Source: Rhodothermales bacterium (GTDB taxonomy: Bacteria > Bacteroidota > Rhodothermia > Rhodothermales > JAHQVL01). Taken from it: a stretch of 35,050 bases of DNA. Positions 14,995 to 22,672 of the stretch are shown here, piece by piece; position 1 is the stretch's first letter; each line of letters begins with the position of its first letter. Both the position numbers and the translations under genes were made by a program. Location of the stretch: positions 1 through 35,050 of the forward strand of contig JAWKNW010000040.1 of the NCBI GenBank assembly GCA_041391505.1. Reading direction: 5' to 3'. The notes beneath the pieces are model-generated. The model was given only the letters and a program-made list of their open reading frames with translations. It did no database searches and was not told the DNA's origin.

Positions 14995-15023
14995 ACCCAT
15001 GCTGGATGTAGCCTCCGTTCCAG

Positions 15024-15093
15024 GTTCAAAGTTTAACGTTCAAGGCACATTAACTCCACGCAGACCTTGAACCTTAAACCCATCTGACTTTAA
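15024..15093. repeat. Heptad-based inverted repeat element (GTTCAA/TTGAAC type)
   Basis: The gap between the MoaD-like and propeller genes is built of 7-bp units: GGTTCAA, AGTTTAA, CGTTCAA on one side and CCTTGAA, CCTTAAA, CTTTAAA on the other. Best pairing: 15031-15045 (GTTTAACGTTCAAGG) with 15065-15079, 14 of 15 positions complementary, 19-nt loop. It could form a hairpin in the mRNA joining the two genes or act as a terminator. The architecture matches the elements at 20786-20826 and 31554-31830 but the heptad differs. Confidence 0.65.
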
Positions 15094-15100
15094 ACCTCCA

Positions 15101-16204
15101 ATGAGCACCTCCCTTCTCGTAGGCACCCGCAAAGGACTCTTCCGCATCGAGCGTTCCAACGGACGCTGGGCCATCGCTAACAGCTGGTTCCTCGGGGATC
15201 CGGTGACCATGGTGTTGCCCGAGCGGGGCGGCCGGCGCATCCACGCCGCGCTGGGAACGGGGCACTTCGGGGTGAAATTGCGCCGATCCGTGGACGGCGG
15301 CGCCACGTGGGACGAGGCGCCGGCGCCGGCCTACCCGCCCAAACCCGAAGGGCTGGTCGACAAGGACCCGATGCGCGGCATCGACGTGCCGTGGAGCTCC
15401 TTCCTCATCTGGGGTCTCGAACAGGGCGGCCCGAACGAACTCTGGTACAGCGACATCCCGGGCGGCCTGTTTCGGTCGACGGACGGCGGGGATTCATGGA
15501 CGATGATCCGCTCGTTGTGGGACGACCCCCGCCGGCAGAAATGGATGGGCGGCGGGTACGACTTCGCCGGCATCCACTCGATCTGCGTCGACCCCCGCGA
15601 CCCGAAACACGTCACCATCGCCGTCTCGTGCGGCGGCGTCTGGGCGACGACCGACTCGGGGACAAACTGGGAGCTCATCGGCACGAAAGGGCTGCGCAAC
15701 GCCTACATGCCGCCCGAGATGGCCGGCGACCCCATCTCGCAGGATCCCCACCGGGTCGTGCAGTCGCCGTCCAATCCCGACCGGATGTGGATGCAGCACC
15801 ACAACGGCATCTTCGTCAGCGACGACGCCGGCCGGTCGTGGCGCGAGCTGGAGGACGTCAAACCGAGCAACTTCGGCTTCGCCGTGGCCGTCCACCCCAC
15901 CGACCCGGACATGGCCTGGTTCGTACCGGGCGTAAAAGACGAAACCCGTATCCCTGTCGACGGCAAACTGGTCGTCACCCGCACCCGCGACGGCGGCAAA
16001 ACCGTCGAGTCGCTCAGCCGCGGCCTCCCGCAAGAGCACGCCTACGACCTGGTCTATCGCCACTGCCTGGATATCTCGAACGACGCCGCACACCTGGCAT
16101 TCGGCAGCACCACCGGCTCGCTCTGGATCAGCGACGACCTGGGGGATTCATGGGATACGGTGAGCACCCATCTACCGCCGGTGTTGTGCGTGCGGTTCGA
16201 GTGA
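15101..16204 (+). CDS. BNR/Asp-box beta-propeller protein (VPS10/sialidase-like fold)
   Basis: 367 residues, no signal peptide. Six Asp-box-like repeats are visible: RSVDGGATWDE, RSTDGGDSWTM, ATTDSGTNWEL, VSDDAGRSWRE, TRTRDGGKTVES and ISDDLGDSWDT, spaced as blades of a propeller. The opening MSTSLLVGTRKGLFRIE is typical of the 'WD40/YVTN/BNR-like' family often annotated as glycosyl hydrolase or exo-alpha-sialidase. The sialidase catalytic set (Arg triad, Tyr/Glu pair) could not be assigned, so enzymatic activity is doubtful. It follows the MoaD/ThiS-like gene on the same strand, separated by the heptad hairpin. A cytoplasmic binding partner for the MoaD-like protein is a fair hypothesis. Confidence 0.85.
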   Translation: MSTSLLVGTRKGLFRIERSNGRWAIANSWFLGDPVTMVLPERGGRRIHAALGTGHFGVKLRRSVDGGATWDEAPAPAYPPKPEGLVDKDPMRGIDVPWSSFLIWGLEQGGPNELWYSDIPGGLFRSTDGGDSWTMIRSLWDDPRRQKWMGGGYDFAGIHSICVDPRDPKHVTIAVSCGGVWATTDSGTNWELIGTKGLRNAYMPPEMAGDPISQDPHRVVQSPSNPDRMWMQHHNGIFVSDDAGRSWRELEDVKPSNFGFAVAVHPTDPDMAWFVPGVKDETRIPVDGKLVVTRTRDGGKTVESLSRGLPQEHAYDLVYRHCLDISNDAAHLAFGSTTGSLWISDDLGDSWDTVSTHLPPVLCVRFE

Positions 16205-16427
16205 GACGGTCATCCCTGGATGGAGCGCTGAGCCGAATGCCCCGGGACACGATGTACGTCCGGCCATCGGGAGCAGAAACATGGAATGGGATTCGGGTTC
16301 GAAATACCGTTTCTTGTGGGTCTCGAAAGGCTCTCATTCAAACACAGGGAACGCGTCGTGCGGCGCGAGACAGTAGGCCGGTTCATCGGCAGACGACAGC
16401 GGCGCACGTCCGATCCATCATCAGGTA

Positions 16428-16997
16428 ATGACCAAAGGCTCTGCACTCCATATCCTCGCCTTCGCCGGCAGCCTCCGCGCTCGCTCCTACAATCGCGCCT
16501 TGCTCCACGCCGCCGCCGAACTGGCGCCGGAGTCGCTCCAGATCGAGGTCTTCGACCTGGCGGATATCCCGCTCTACAATGGCGACCTCGATACCGATGC
16601 GCTGCGACCCGCCCCCGTACGCCGGTTCAAAGACGCCATCACGGAGTCGGATGGCGTGTTGATCGCCATGCCCGAATACAATTACGGCGTCCCGGGCGTC
16701 CTCAAGAATGCGCTCGACTGGGCGTCGAGGCCCGGCTTCAAATCGCCCATGGCCGCCAAGCCGGCCGCCATCATGGGCGCCTCACCCGGCGCCAGCGGGA
16801 CGATGCGAGGACAGGAACACCTGAAAACCAACCTCATGGCCTTGCTGGCCCGGCTCTTCCCTCACCCGGGCGTGGCCGTCGCCCAGGCCGCCTCAAAGTT
16901 CGACGACAACCTGCGGCTCACGGACGAGAACACGCGCGCCTTCCTCAAAACATTCCTGGCGGGATATGAGGACTGGGTGCGGATCCTGACCCGATAA
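16428..16997 (+). CDS. NADPH-dependent FMN reductase (flavodoxin-like)
   Basis: 189 residues. FMN phosphate-binding loop FAGSLRARSYNRALL near residues 12-27, and the family signature MPEYNYGVPGVLKNALDWASRP at about 82-103. The length and motifs fit the NAD(P)H:quinone/chromate reductase (ChrR/YieF-like) group, which carries out two-electron reduction of quinones and metals in the cytoplasm and limits redox cycling. The 223-bp gap upstream shows no gene. Its stop lies 9 bp from the stop of the convergent Nif3-like gene, with no obvious terminator between them. Confidence 0.92.
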   Translation: MTKGSALHILAFAGSLRARSYNRALLHAAAELAPESLQIEVFDLADIPLYNGDLDTDALRPAPVRRFKDAITESDGVLIAMPEYNYGVPGVLKNALDWASRPGFKSPMAAKPAAIMGASPGASGTMRGQEHLKTNLMALLARLFPHPGVAVAQAASKFDDNLRLTDENTRAFLKTFLAGYEDWVRILTR

Positions 16998-17006
16998 CAT
17001 CCCGGA

Positions 17007-17858
17007 TCAGGGCCGCCAGAACGGTTCTTTCGCCGGCACAAACGCCACGGGCACCTCCGTCACGAATCCCTGCATCCATTCGGCGCAGTTCTCCATGCCG
17101 GCCTGCTCGGACGGGATGTGCCCCATCACGATGAGCGCCTTCCGCATGCCGGCCGCAACCGCGTCGGCGCCGTAGAGGATCGTCTCCCACTCGTGCGCCT
17201 CGCCCATGACGAGCACCTCGACATCGTCGCGACGGAACAGCCGCTGCTGCGGCGCGAAGCCCGGGAAGCCGGCGGCGAAGGCCAGCCGGGTCACCCGCAT
17301 GTCGGGATCACCGACGACGCGGAGGGTTTTGATATCGAATCGTTTTTCGATGTCCTTCGCCAGCTCGCGGACCGTCGTTTCCGGCGCCGTGAACACGTTC
17401 GCGCCGGCCACGCGGGGATACTCGGTCCAGCCGAGCTGCCTGATCATGCCTTCCGTGACCCCATCCGGCACCCTCTGGTGCCAGTAATCGTGGAAGCGCC
17501 AGACGATTAGCCCATGTTCTTCGATATACCGTTTTTTGGCGAGGTAGATCGGATCGTCATCCGCCTCCAGCTGGGCGGTCTCGTCGAGATGCCCGTAAAA
17601 CGTCGGCTCGTGGGTGATGATCAGATTGTGCCCCTCGGCCGCCGCCCGCTGAAGCACGTCGAGCGTCGCCATCATCGTGACGGCCACGCCGGTGACGGGC
17701 GCATCGGGATCGCCGGCCTTGAAGGTATCCACGGTCCGGTCGCTCCACGGGATGCCGACCTGTTCCTGGATCCGCGAAATGACCTCGCGGGCGGTGATGG
17801 ACTGCGCGGCGACCAGCGACGGCCAGCAGAAAACGAGTACCAAGAAACGATAACGCAT
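17007..17858 (-). CDS. Exported Nif3-like (DUF34) dinuclear-metal protein
   Basis: 283 residues from the ATG at 17858, which gives a direct signal peptide (MRYRFLVLVFCWPSLVAAQ); an ATG at 17882 adds eight residues. The mature part follows the NIF3 pattern: GVAVTMMATLDVLQRAAAEGHNLIITHEPTFYGHLDE (metal ligands His and Glu in THEP, with His in YGH), and later GEAHEWETILYGADAV and GHIPSEQAGMENCAEW toward the C-terminus. NIF3 proteins bind two metals and are normally cytoplasmic; roles proposed include GTP cyclohydrolase-like and metabolite-repair activities. An exported version is unusual but resembles longer Bacteroidota homologues I recall. Divergent from the methyltransferase gene (70 bp). Confidence 0.87.
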   Translation of the reverse strand: MRYRFLVLVFCWPSLVAAQSITAREVISRIQEQVGIPWSDRTVDTFKAGDPDAPVTGVAVTMMATLDVLQRAAAEGHNLIITHEPTFYGHLDETAQLEADDDPIYLAKKRYIEEHGLIVWRFHDYWHQRVPDGVTEGMIRQLGWTEYPRVAGANVFTAPETTVRELAKDIEKRFDIKTLRVVGDPDMRVTRLAFAAGFPGFAPQQRLFRRDDVEVLVMGEAHEWETILYGADAVAAGMRKALIVMGHIPSEQAGMENCAEWMQGFVTEVPVAFVPAKEPFWRP

Positions 17859-17928
17859 TGACAACACCGGATGAGATGGCATCCGAGAACTTACGACGGA
17901 TGCGATAGCGTCACAAACCCGTTGGATT

Positions 17929-18705
17929 ATGTCCGCAGAAACGTCACCCCTGTATAACCGATTTTACGACGACCTCGCCGACTGGTGGCCGCTCTTCTCC
18001 GCGCCGGCAGACTACGCCGAAGAAGCCGCTTTTTACAGCGCTCGCCTGATCGAGGCCTGCGAAAAAGCGCCCCGGACCTGCCTCGAACTGGGCAGCGGCG
18101 GCGGCAATAACGCCTCGTTCATGAAGTCCCATTTCGCCATGACGCTCGTCGAACCCTCCGACGGGATGCTCGACGTCAGCCGGCGACTCAACCCGGAATG
18201 CGAACACCACCGGGGCGACATGCGGACGACGCGGCTCGGGCGTACCTTCGATGGCGTCTTCATCCACGACGCCATCTGCTACATGACCACCGAGGCGGAT
18301 CTCCGCGCCGCGATCGAAACGGCCTTCATCCACTGCGCCCCCGGCGGCGCCGCGTTGTTCGCGCCGGACTTCATCCGGGAGACGTTCCGCTCCGGAACAG
18401 ACCATGGCGGCGAGGACGCAGCCGATGGCCGAGGATTCCGCTACCTCGAGTGGAGCTTCGACCCGGACCCCTCAGACACCACCTACGTCGTCGACTACGC
18501 CTTCTTGTTGCGCGAAGCCGATGGCGCCACCGCAGTCGTGCACGACCGGCATATCGAGGGGCTATTCGCGCGGGCGGACTGGATGCGATGGATCGAGGAG
18601 GCCGGCTTCGTCGCGGAAGAAGTGCACTTCGCGCACCCGGATGTAGAGGATCTCGGGCTCATCGCGTTCGTCGGGAAGCGACCCGGCGATTCTGCCGTAT
18701 CTTGA
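17929..18705 (+). CDS. Class I SAM-dependent methyltransferase
   Basis: 258 residues. Rossmann core with motif I TCLELGSGGGNNASF (about 50-64), acidic loop LVEPSDGMLDVS after strand 2, and motif post-II FDGVFIHDAICYM. The N-terminal YNRFYDDLADWWPLFSAPADYAEEAAFY is a common opening in this family and suggests a small-molecule substrate. The later part (YLEWSFDPDPSDTTYVVDYAFLLRE) forms the beta-sheet extension. Followed after 26 bp by the alpha/beta hydrolase gene on the same strand, so possibly co-transcribed. Substrate unknown. Confidence 0.9.
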   Translation: MSAETSPLYNRFYDDLADWWPLFSAPADYAEEAAFYSARLIEACEKAPRTCLELGSGGGNNASFMKSHFAMTLVEPSDGMLDVSRRLNPECEHHRGDMRTTRLGRTFDGVFIHDAICYMTTEADLRAAIETAFIHCAPGGAALFAPDFIRETFRSGTDHGGEDAADGRGFRYLEWSFDPDPSDTTYVVDYAFLLREADGATAVVHDRHIEGLFARADWMRWIEEAGFVAEEVHFAHPDVEDLGLIAFVGKRPGDSAVS

Positions 18706-18731
18706 GCGGCATCCTGAGCGGCGTGTTCGAT

Positions 18732-19793
18732 ATGCCGCATCCCAACCCGCATCGGACCATGTTTGCACGCGCCTGTTTCCGCCCCATTCTTATCGCCGCA
18801 CTCCTTGTTGCCGCCGCGACGATGACGGCGCGCGCCCAGGGCCTGCCGTTTCGGGATGTCGTCGTCCCCCCATCCGACGAGCATCCGGAGGGCATGCTGA
18901 CGATCGAGAGCGAGCCGGACACCTACGTCGCGATCTACAAGAAGGATGTCGTGTACGCCACGCGGGGTGAACGGGAACTCCATCTGCAGCTGCTGATGCC
19001 GGAGGACCGCAGCGGGCTGCTGCCCGCCGCCGAGCGCCCCACGATCCCGGCAAGACCCGTGATCGTCTATGTGCAGGGATCGGCGTGGATGCCCCAGGCG
19101 CTGTACGCCGCGATACCGCAGCTCGCCGACTTCGCGCACGCCGGCTATGTCGTCGCCAGCGTCGAGTACCGCCCGTCCACCGAAGCCCGCGCGCCGGCGC
19201 AGATCCAGGACGTCAAGTCGGCCATCCGCTACCTGCGCGCAAATGCCGCGAAGTACAACATCGACCCGGACCGGATCGGCATCTGGGGCGACTCGTCGGG
19301 CGGGCATATGGCGGCGCTCGCCGGCGTGAGCGACGGGTTCAAGCCCTTCTCGACGGACGACAACCCCGACCAGTCGAGCGCCGTCCGCGCCGTGGTGGAC
19401 TTCTACGGGCCCACCGATTTCACGAAGATGAGCAGCGCCCCGTCCCGGCTGGATCACGATGCCGCGGACTCGCCCGGGTCGCGGGTCGTAGGCGGCCCGA
19501 TCCAGGAGCCCGAGCAAGCACGGGCCGTCCGCGCCTACAACCCCATAGCGCATATCACGGCCGGCAAGACGCTGCCACCGTTTCTCATCATGCACGGCGA
19601 CCGCGACGCGCTGGTGCCCTTCAACCAGAGCGTACTGCTCTACGAGGCGCTGCGCGATGCCGGCCAGGACGTCACGTTTTACAAAGTGGCCGGCGCCGAC
19701 CACGGCGTCCGGTTCTGGACGCCGGCGGTGATGGCGGTCGTGATCGACTTTTTCGATACGCACCTCAATCCTAGAACGACGCAACAGGAATGA
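18732..19793 (+). CDS. Exported alpha/beta hydrolase (carboxylesterase-like)
   Basis: 353 residues from the ATG at 18732; an ATG at 18759 would start right at the signal peptide (MFARACFRPILIAALLVAAATMTARAQ). The open frame extends further upstream, but that part is antisense-like shadow of the methyltransferase frame. Alpha/beta-hydrolase motifs: VIVYVQGSAW (oxyanion-hole region, with QGSAW in place of the usual HGGGW), nucleophile Ser in GIWGDSSGGHMAALAG, acid Asp in LIMHGDRDALVPF, and His in AGADHGVRFW. It probably cleaves ester bonds of short acyl groups or polysaccharide side chains in the periplasm. Overlaps the next gene by ATGA. Confidence 0.9.
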   Translation: MPHPNPHRTMFARACFRPILIAALLVAAATMTARAQGLPFRDVVVPPSDEHPEGMLTIESEPDTYVAIYKKDVVYATRGERELHLQLLMPEDRSGLLPAAERPTIPARPVIVYVQGSAWMPQALYAAIPQLADFAHAGYVVASVEYRPSTEARAPAQIQDVKSAIRYLRANAAKYNIDPDRIGIWGDSSGGHMAALAGVSDGFKPFSTDDNPDQSSAVRAVVDFYGPTDFTKMSSAPSRLDHDAADSPGSRVVGGPIQEPEQARAVRAYNPIAHITAGKTLPPFLIMHGDRDALVPFNQSVLLYEALRDAGQDVTFYKVAGADHGVRFWTPAVMAVVIDFFDTHLNPRTTQQE

Positions 19794-20407
19794 AACGGAC
19801 GGGCTGGGTCGTAATGACCCTCTTTGCACTCGGAATCGCTGGATACGCCGCCTTGATGCCCTTCGCGGGCGACCAGATGCCGAAGCTGGTGGCGACGCTG
19901 CTTTCGAGAAACCCGGTGCCGGCGCTAGCCCATTTTCTGGGCGGCGCGCTGGTTCTTGCGCTGGGCGCGTTTCAGTTTAACGGCGGCCTACGGAGGCGGT
20001 ACCCCGCCATGCACCGATGGTCGGGCCGGCTCTACGTGGCGGGCATTCTGGCGGGCGGCATCGGCGCGCTCGCGATGGTGCCCCGCGCGATGGGTGGGCT
20101 GCCGGCGCAGGCCGGCTTCGGAATCCTCGGACTCATCTGGCTGGGCACGACGGGCGCGGGCTTCCTGCACATCCGACGCGGCAACCTGATGGCCCATCGA
20201 ACCTGGATGCTCCGCAGTTACGCCCTGACTTTCGCCGCCGTCACGCTGCGCATCTATCTTCCGCTCATGGTTTCAGCCGGCGTGCCGTTCGAGACGGCCT
20301 ATGCGGCCGTGGCCTGGCTGTGCTGGCTGCCCAATCTGCTGGTCGCTGAATGGATCATCCGGCGCTCGGTGCCCGCTGAACCCATCATCCGGCCATCGGT
20401 CTCCTGA
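19790..20407 (+). CDS. DUF2306 membrane protein
   Basis: 205 residues with about six TM helices. 'HFLGGALVLALGAFQFNGGLRRRYPAMHRWSGRLYVAGILAGG' and 'MAHRTWMLRSYALTFAAVTLRIYLP' carry the conserved His residues of DUF2306 (cytochrome b561-like topology), which suggests haem or metal binding in the membrane, but no function is established. Start overlaps the stop of the hydrolase gene (ATGA), so the two are translationally coupled. Confidence 0.88.
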   Translation: MKRTGWVVMTLFALGIAGYAALMPFAGDQMPKLVATLLSRNPVPALAHFLGGALVLALGAFQFNGGLRRRYPAMHRWSGRLYVAGILAGGIGALAMVPRAMGGLPAQAGFGILGLIWLGTTGAGFLHIRRGNLMAHRTWMLRSYALTFAAVTLRIYLPLMVSAGVPFETAYAAVAWLCWLPNLLVAEWIIRRSVPAEPIIRPSVS

Positions 20408-20510
20408 ACGCCCCCGCCTCGGCCGAACCCGACCGGTATGGATCGGGCATGACCGGTCAGGTTACTTTCCCCCATAGCCCTTCCGCATTCACCCTCTAAA
20501 CCGCAATCAG

Positions 20511-20801
20511 ATGGTTTTAAAACACATCGGCGTCGCCTCCGCGGCGCGCATTACCGGGATCGTAACGGCAGCGCTGGGCCTGATCGTCGCCGTATTATAT
20601 CTCCCCATCCTGACGCTTCTCTCGCTGTTCGACGGATCCGGCGAATCGTTCGGCATGACAATGGGTTTCGCCTTCCTCATCATCTTCCCGATACTTTATG
20701 GATTGATGGGCTTCCTGATCGGCGCGTTCTACGCCTGGCTCTACAACATCGTCGCGGAGCGCTTTGGCGGTCTGGAAATGGAATTCGAGGATGCAGGATG
20801 A
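20511..20801 (+). CDS. Small two-TM protein, DUF3566-like
   Basis: 96 residues. Two TM helices (about 13-38 and 48-80) and a C-terminal tail YNIVAERFGGLEMEFEDAG. The layout 'ARITGIVTAALGLI ... FPILYGLMGFLIGAFYAWLYNIVAERFGG(L/I)E' is shared with a common small family in Bacteroidota related to DUF3566. Function unknown. Its last four codons and stop lie inside a heptad repeat element, so the C-terminus (EDAG) may be shaped by that element. Confidence 0.75.
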   Translation: MVLKHIGVASAARITGIVTAALGLIVAVLYLPILTLLSLFDGSGESFGMTMGFAFLIIFPILYGLMGFLIGAFYAWLYNIVAERFGGLEMEFEDAG

Positions 20802-20826
20802 AGGATGCGATATCCAGCATCCTGCA
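20786..20826. repeat. Heptad-based inverted repeat overlapping a stop codon
   Basis: Three direct 7-bp units GAGGATG, CAGGATG, AAGGATG run into CGATATC and then the complementary CAGCATC, CTGCACC. Pairing options: TGCAGGATG (20792-20800) with CATCCTGCA (20818-20826), or AGGATGC with GCATCCT around an 8-nt loop. It spans the stop of the DUF3566-like gene and lies at the junction with the convergent lipoprotein gene, so a terminator role is plausible. Confidence 0.6.
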
Positions 20827-20861
20827 CCCCTTCACGGTACCGGCATCGCGCGCCACATCGG

Positions 20862-21365
20862 TTATTGATCGATGCTGCCCAGCTTGATATCGAACGAGCC
20901 CTCGGTGATGGTTTTCGTTCCCGTCGCGCCCGTCGTCGCCGACGCTTCGGCGACATAGGAGAATGTGCCGGCGATATGCGTGCCGTCCAGTTCCGTCACC
21001 GTGATGGTGCCGCTCCCCGCGGCGATGCCGGCGCTCCACTGGACTACCGTCGCGCCCGCCGTCTCCGAATACGTCGCGTTCGCCGGCGAGGTCGGTCCGA
21101 TGGTCTGCGGCCCGAGCTGCGCCAGCCCCCCGAGTCCAATCGTCTTTCCACTGGCGTCCGCGCCGCTCACGCCGAACACGCCGCCCTGGGCGATCGCAAA
21201 CACCGTCACATTGGCGTTCCACGACTGGCCTTCGATGCGTGCGTTCATGAAGCCATTCGCGAGCTGCTGTTGCTCCTCGTCGTCGTTGCTGTCGCATGCG
21301 GCGACAAAGACCAGCAGCGTCATGACCAGCAGCAGGCGAGAAAATCGGTGAGTCAGGTTGTTCAT
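20862..21365 (-). CDS. Small lipoprotein, DUF6252-like
   Basis: 167 residues from the ATG at 21365, giving a lipoprotein signal (lipobox VFVAAC, followed by an acidic linker DSNDDEEQQ). An upstream in-frame ATG at 21521 would add a non-hydrophobic extension. The mature part (FMNARIEGQSWNAN ... ISGADASGKTIGL-type strands ... GSGTITVTELDGTHIAGTFSYVA) resembles DUF6252, a calycin-like beta-barrel or sandwich family of surface lipoproteins in Bacteroidota. Function unknown. Convergent with the DUF3566-like gene and divergent from the esterase gene. Confidence 0.78.
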   Translation of the reverse strand: MNNLTHRFSRLLLVMTLLVFVAACDSNDDEEQQQLANGFMNARIEGQSWNANVTVFAIAQGGVFGVSGADASGKTIGLGGLAQLGPQTIGPTSPANATYSETAGATVVQWSAGIAAGSGTITVTELDGTHIAGTFSYVAEASATTGATGTKTITEGSFDIKLGSIDQ

Positions 21366-21469
21366 GGGATTTACTGCGTAAGGGTTTGAGGATCTACGTA
21401 GTGTCCTAAAGTCATCACTTCTCATGAGGAAAGCGGCCGGCGCACAAAAAATAACCGGATCATGCGCCA

Positions 21470-21511
21470 GTTGCGTGACAGACCGCGATACGGTACTATG
21501 GTCCACGCAAC
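21470..21511 (+). promoter_or_regulatory. Dyad upstream of the esterase gene
   Basis: GTTGCGTG (21470-21477) and its complement CACGCAAC (21504-21511) flank 26 bp that include GGTACTATGG. It lies 22 bp before the esterase start in the 168-bp divergent gap. Could be a regulator site or an mRNA leader hairpin; low certainty. Confidence 0.3.
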
Positions 21512-21533
21512 CGATCACCAAAACACCCTATCC

Positions 21534-22409
21534 ATGATGCGACGCATGCTGACCGCAGGCCTGATGTGCGGCCTGCTACCGACCCTCCTCTTCGCCCAGA
21601 CGGGCAAAGTCTTCGATAACCTGTCGGTGCCGAGCAAGATTCTCAACGGCGACCGCAAGTACGCCGTCTATCTGCCGCCCGACTACGAGACGTCGGAGCG
21701 GAGTTATCCGGTGCTGTACCTGCTCCACGGCGCCGGCGATGACCAGACCGGCTGGGTCCAGTTCGGCGAGGTCTTGCGCATCGCGGATCAGGCGATCCGG
21801 GAAGGCAAGGCCACACCCATGGTGATCGTCATGCCGGACGCCAACACCGGCACGCGGGGCTATTTCAACGACCTCCGCAACGAATGGCGTTACGAAGACT
21901 TCTTTTTCGAGGAGTTGATGCCGCACGTCGAGAAGCAATTTCGCATCAAGAGCGAAAAACGCTATCGCGCGATCTCCGGCCTTTCGATGGGGGGAGGGGG
22001 CACCTTCATGTACGCCATGCACCGTCCCGAACTCTTTTCTTCGGCCGCTCCGCTCAGCGCGTACGTCGGAGCCATCGACTTTGCGTCGTTCAAGGAGCGC
22101 ATGCAGCGGATGCAGGCCGACATGAACGGCGCTTCCGAGGCGGATCTCGAGGCCTATCACCGCCGGCACAGCGCGCTCGCGCTCATCGAGGACATGAAGG
22201 CCGATGATCTGAAGGCCGTGCGCTGGTACATCGACTGTGGCGACGACGACTTCCTGTACGAGGGCAATGCGCTCGCCCACATCGCGCTGCGCAAAAAAGA
22301 AATCCCCCACGAATACCGCGTCCGGCAGGGCGGCCATACCTGGACCTACTGGCGCGAGGCCCTGCCCGAAGTGCTGGGGTTCGTCTCCCAGGCATTTCAT
22401 CAATATTGA
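21534..22409 (+). CDS. Exported esterase (esterase D / feruloyl-esterase-like family)
   Basis: 291 residues from the ATG at 21534, which opens straight into a signal peptide (MMRRMLTAGLMCGLLPTLLFAQ). The core follows the PF00756 esterase pattern: YAVYLPPDYETSERSYPVLYLLHGAGDDQTGWVQFG, nucleophile in GLSMGGGGTFMYAMHRPELF, Asp in WYIDCGDDDFLYEGN and His in RQGGHTWTYWREALPE. Enzymes of this type hydrolyse feruloyl, acetyl or other esters on plant or algal polysaccharides, or trehalose mycolates. Here the exported form next to other secreted hydrolases favours polysaccharide side chains. Followed by a terminator. Confidence 0.92.
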   Translation: MMRRMLTAGLMCGLLPTLLFAQTGKVFDNLSVPSKILNGDRKYAVYLPPDYETSERSYPVLYLLHGAGDDQTGWVQFGEVLRIADQAIREGKATPMVIVMPDANTGTRGYFNDLRNEWRYEDFFFEELMPHVEKQFRIKSEKRYRAISGLSMGGGGTFMYAMHRPELFSSAAPLSAYVGAIDFASFKERMQRMQADMNGASEADLEAYHRRHSALALIEDMKADDLKAVRWYIDCGDDDFLYEGNALAHIALRKKEIPHEYRVRQGGHTWTYWREALPEVLGFVSQAFHQY

Positions 22410-22455
22410 GTCGATACAACGTTTTGAGTTGTCACTCGGATGGTTCTGTGTGACG

Positions 22456-22500
22456 ACAAAGGCGTCCATGGCAACGTGGGCGCCTTTGTTTGTTTCTGTT
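22456..22500 (+). terminator. Rho-independent terminator of the esterase gene
   Basis: ACAAAGGCG (22456-22464) pairs perfectly with CGCCTTTGT (22481-22489), with CCA/TGG inside, then TTGTTTCTGTT. It is 46 bp past the stop. This is the clearest intrinsic terminator in the window. Confidence 0.8.
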
Positions 22501-22626
22501 GCATGTACGATACAGCCTCGGTCCTCTACACGTCACTTCGCTCGGTTCATGCCGAAGGCCGCAATCACCATTCAGGCGTTCAATGCGGCGAGCATGGATG
22601 GGCACATCGGAGCGGGGCTCAAAAAT

Positions 22627-22666
22627 GTAAAGCATACTTGACACAAGGTAAAGCATACTTTACATT
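22627..22666 (+). promoter_or_regulatory. Promoter with two operator copies for the Xre cassette
   Basis: Consensus -35 TTGACA (22638-22643), 17-bp spacer, -10 TACATT (22661-22666). Two copies of GTAAAGCATACTT start at 22627 and 22648, 21 bp apart (two helical turns). The second forms the dyad GTAAAG-CATA-CTTTAC (22648-22663), the first the near-dyad ending CTTGAC. They overlap the -35 and fill the spacer up to the -10, so bound repressor would block polymerase. The ATG at 22673 lies 6 bp after the -10, implying a leaderless transcript. Likely autoregulation by the Xre protein. Confidence 0.7.
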
Positions 22667-22672
22667 TCAACC

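Noticed and set aside
15101..16204. Annotation of the propeller as an active sialidase
   Set aside because: The Asp boxes are structural. I could not place the arginine triad, the catalytic Tyr/Glu pair or a signal peptide.
18198..18731. Upstream extension of the alpha/beta hydrolase frame
   Set aside because: It overlaps the methyltransferase gene in another frame and is Arg-rich. A signal peptide begins right after the ATGs at 18732/18759.
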